Shown piece by piece: positions 19,216 through 21,830 of a DNA stretch of 21,830 nt (within the stretch, counting starts at the first letter, position 1; each line of letters begins with the position of its first letter). Position numbers and translations under genes: made by a program. The notes below the pieces were generated by a model that was not told the origin of the DNA, did no database searches, and was given only the letters and a program-made list of their open reading frames with translations. Source of the stretch: Welwitschia mirabilis (taxonomy: Eukaryota; Gnetophyta; Gnetopsida; Welwitschiales); NCBI GenBank assembly GCA_051453625.1, contig JBOZIK010000001.1, forward strand, positions 184,851,695 to 184,873,524, written 5' to 3'.

Positions 19216-20250
19216 TAATTTAGGAATAAATTTAATCATGATTCTATTCATAGTTTTCCCCAAGAGCCATTATGAAGAGTCTCTAAGTAAACTTCATAAG
19301 CATCATTAATTATATATCTTTAAAAATGTTTAAAGAACTCATGATTTTTAAACTTTAATTGTTGCAGAGAAATAGTGATCTCATCCTTCGATAAATGAGT
19401 GTCTCTTCCAAAGATAAATCTATTAAAAGGGAAAGTCACATTAAGAAAAAGATTTAAACTTTTCATGCAAATTGATCCTTTCCCAAAGATAATAGAGTAT
19501 TGTAAAGTATTTATAGTAAAGCATAGATGATGCCTTCTTAAGTATCAAATAAGCCTTTATTTGAATGAATGGCATTCATTTGGGGAGAGGAAGAATTATC
19601 TTTTAGAAAGTGGAAAAATCTACGAGAAGCTTGATCAACCATATGAAGCTACGAAAGATGATCTTGATGTTGTTAACCATAAGCCTCATGATGCTTAATT
19701 TGTCAAAACCTAGATTTATCTAAGAATAATATGAAAAAATGTTGGATTTACACCATTTTTCCCATTAATTTTTGTATTGATAAGTCTGCATATGAGAGAT
19801 GAGTTTCATCTTATAATTCTGAGCATTTCTAGATGAGAGATTTTTAAAGTTCTTAACTAAGCATTAGACTCTAGTAGAGACATCATTCCATTAATTAATC
19901 CAACTAGTATTTCCAATAGGTCTACAAGATATATTATAAAAGAAAAGTATGAGATTACATTGGGAACTGCTACATAAAAAGGAAGTGTTAAAAGTAAACA
20001 GGTCTTCAGGAAGGGATGAATTAGCATGACCTTAAAGTAACCAAGATTGAAAAATGGTTAGATAAAACCTAAGAATAATTGTCTTAAAATACTAAACCTT
20101 TCTTTGAAAGAAAATAAACTAAATTATTATGGGATAAGTAAGCTCGATTAACTGGAAAGAGATATAAGCGCTAGCTATTTGAGAATTATTCTAAGTGAAT
20201 CAACTTAAATTACTAAAAGTATTATAATTATGATTGTCATTCTAAAGATT
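19216..20250 (-). pseudogene. LINE-B ORF2, linker between endonuclease and RT
   Basis: Decayed minus-strand coding text in shifting frames. Pieces such as DEITISLQQLKFKNHE and INDAYEVYLETLHNGSWGK fit the segment just before the RT fingers in plant LINEs. The rest is assigned by position. Confidence 0.5.
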
Positions 20251-20766
20251 AAATTTATTTTTAAACTAGATCTAAGCTAATAATTCCAAAAAAATCTAAT
20301 TCCTTAACTTTACCTCCTTTTTTATCACATGAATTTTCAACCATATTGAAGTTATCAATTGTGATTTATATGTCCTATCGTAAGGTTTGAGTAAGCCAGT
20401 TGCACAAAATTATACATTCTTAACTTTGACATGGAGCATAAATTTATAAGAAGCTAAAGATATAGCATAGGTGGTTGATGCAAGCTCAAACACAATTCCC
20501 ATCATGATCTCTACCAAAATCTATGATATAACTAGTCCAATTGTTAGGGAGGATGAAGGTAGCTTCTTCCTTACTATTTTTATGATTGATAAGATTGGAC
20601 TAGCCATCAACAAAAAGATTATGACAAAATGTCTTAAGGAAAAAACCTTGAATTTTAGCTTCCTTAAAAAAAATAACATTAACTCTTTTAGTTAGAATGT
20701 GATTTGAACTATTATTTTTCTGAGAAGGTTCAAGAGGCCCCTTACATTCCAAGATATAAAATTCAT
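20251..20766 (-). pseudogene. LINE-B ORF2 endonuclease N-terminus
   Basis: It starts at the ATG at 20766-20764 with MNFISWNVRGL, the hallmark first strand of the LINE endonuclease. After a frameshift it continues LTKRVNVIFFKEAKIQGF, where KEAK corresponds to the QETK metal-binding glutamate motif, and later IYAPCQS, the NxYAP strand. Several stops follow. Confidence 0.8.
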
Positions 20767-20925
20767 ATTAAAGGCTTAAAGGCATATCCTCAACCTTCAA
20801 CCATTTAAAAGAGTTAATTGATTTAAAACTATTTACTATAGGTCTAGCTTATTTTCAAGGTGCAAGACCCTTGACATAGTCATTTTGTATTGAAAGTGAT
20901 TCTCTCTAGCATCCAAAATGGGTGG
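20767..20925 (-). pseudogene. LINE-B ORF1 tail
   Basis: A short minus-strand coding-like piece (MTMSRVLHLENKLDL, about 20835-20885) just upstream of the endonuclease start. It is assigned to the ORF1 C-terminus by position only. Confidence 0.35.
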
Positions 20926-20926
20926 T

Positions 20927-21467
20927 TGTTAGAAAAATGTAGTAGAGCAAAAGTAAAATGCAAATATCAACACACTAGAATTATGTGGAAAAATCCAATG
21001 TGAGGAAAAACCATGGAAGCAATGCAGGTCTCCATATTAGAATGAAGAAAAGGGCAAGGACATAAACCATCCTCAATAGCCAATCTAATAACTCTTGACT
21101 CCTACACATCTTATGGCATTTTATGCCTTTACTCTTCTTATATAGATTTTATTTTAGGGTAGAAACCCTAATCCTAACTTCTAGAATTTTTTAGATGACC
21201 CCATTATGCTTCTCTTCTTCCTTTAATATTAAATTAAAATAAGAAGAACACTATATAATAATATATAAGTCATACTACAAAGGAATAAATAACATCAAGA
21301 GATTTGGCTTTACTTCTAATAACTTTTCCCCTTAAAGATAAATGTGGCAAGCCTCCAAGAAAATAAGAGAGATGCATTGCTTCAAATGCTCTTTGATCAT
21401 GTCACTGCAACCCTAAGATTTTCTTTGCAAAAGTTACTCTTGTCCATTGCCATTGCCTTTGTGAGTG
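20927..21467 (+). mobile_element. Possible LTR, plus strand, 3' end not found
   Basis: It begins TGTTAGAAAAATG where LINE-B text ends. A TATA-like TTATATAG lies at 21138-21145 and an AATAAA at 21284-21289, the order expected of an LTR. The segment with GTGGAAAAATCC and GAGGAAAAACCATGG at about 20980-21015 is like U3 sequence of plant Copia elements. No matching CA end, target duplication or primer-binding site was found, and the 56-N gap interrupts it. It may be an intact LTR, a fragment or a chance resemblance. Confidence 0.35.
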
Positions 21468-21523
21468 NNNNNNNNNNNNNNNNNNNNNNNNNNNNNNNNN
21501 NNNNNNNNNNNNNNNNNNNNNNN
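21468..21523. other. Assembly gap, 56 N
   Basis: A short gap of estimated size. The open frame spanning it is not trustworthy. Confidence 0.9.
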
Positions 21524-21830
21524 ATAATTTATCTTACAAAATAAAATTAGATGTAATGTATTTTATCCTTGCATGAAATGTTGAATTCTTTGTCAAGTAT
21601 ATGGTGCTTTAACTATCATAAAACACATAATGTTTCTTCTGTTTCAACCCAAAGAACCAAAAAACCTACACAATTAAATCATTTCTTTACAAGCTTATGT
21701 GAGAGCCACATATTCTTCCTTTATAGTAGATAAAGTCACTATTAGTCAAAGACATGACAGCTAGCTAATTGCTCCTCCATCAAAAGTTAAAGCATAACCT
21801 ATGATGAAATGTCTGCTATTCAAATATACT
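21524..21830. other. Right edge, nothing recognised
   Basis: AT-rich sequence without a supportable gene. It may be the remainder of the element that starts near 20927. Confidence 0.4.

Larger units (their letters stand above)
16020..20925 (-). mobile_element. LINE-B, decayed LINE split by a solo LTR
   Basis: A minus-strand LINE with a short ORF1 tail (20767-20925), ORF2 endonuclease (from 20766), reverse transcriptase (19200-17200, interrupted) and zf-RVT (16400-16180). All parts carry stops and frameshifts. Removing the 1067-bp LTR insertion and one 5-bp duplicate brings RT motifs A and B to about 140 bp apart, normal for the family. It is related in style to LINE-A (the same FWDC-type zf-RVT) but is not a recent copy of it. 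The 3' limit is an estimate. The 5' side ends where a possible LTR begins at 20927. Confidence 0.78.

Noticed and set aside
20471-20695. Plus-strand 74-codon open frame
   Set aside because: It is the reverse complement of the LINE-B endonuclease text (KEAKIQGF region), which has recognisable motifs on the minus strand.
1-21830. tRNA genes, rRNA, CRISPR arrays, bacterial operons or a viral insertion
   Set aside because: Nothing with cloverleaf potential, regular spaced repeats, ribosome-binding sites or viral coat or movement protein text was noticed; the coding relics are LINE-type.

Overview
The window looks like nuclear, repeat-dominated plant DNA. It is AT-rich, one probable gene has a short GT-AG intron, and most recognisable content is decayed retrotransposon sequence of plant types: LINEs with a DUF4283-like ORF1 and a zf-RVT tail, a TRIM, and a solo LTR. 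This would fit a large, TE-rich genome such as a gymnosperm, but nothing seen fixes the species. Three N-runs are assembly gaps: 100 N at 11263-11362, 879 N at 12775-13653 and 56 N at 21468-21523. No prokaryotic operon, tRNA, rRNA or CRISPR array was seen.

Layout. 1-1010 is diffuse sequence with an LTR-like flavour. 1485-1795 is a compact 311-bp minus-strand TRIM (terminal-repeat retrotransposon in miniature): two ~105-bp terminal repeats, an initiator-Met-tRNA-type primer-binding site, a polypurine tract and a 9-bp inverted repeat inside. 2714-3757 holds the best host-gene candidate, a plus-strand two-exon coiled-coil protein of unrecognised family, possibly only the 3' part of a gene and possibly frameshifted. 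3758-9480 is AT-rich with little that can be supported apart from a diverged ~70-bp tandem duplication at 7684-7822. 9490-10364 is locally richer in GC and has two coding-like plus-strand stretches, one with an in-frame 45-bp (15-codon) repeat; none is identified.

From 10556 to about 20925 the window is largely three decayed LINEs, all on the minus strand, head to tail. LINE-A (10556 to ~14110) has a 3' poly(A) (poly-T on the given strand), a zf-RVT tail, a 100-N gap where the reverse transcriptase should be, an apurinic endonuclease domain, and ORF1 with a zinc-knuckle array and a DUF4283-like region. LINE-C (~14120 to ~15850) is recognisable only as ORF1. LINE-B (~16020 to ~20925) keeps endonuclease, reverse transcriptase and zf-RVT remnants, all with stops and frameshifts. 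Its reverse transcriptase is split between catalytic motifs A and B by a 1067-bp plus-strand solo LTR (17867-18933) flanked by a 5-bp target duplication with one mismatch. A second possible LTR starts at 20927 and may cut off the 5' end of LINE-B.

The elements give a relative history: LINE insertion, decay, LTR-element insertion into LINE-B, recombination to a solo LTR, then further decay. I see no cooperating gene system. The most notable finds are the TRIM, the nested solo LTR and the unidentified coiled-coil gene.
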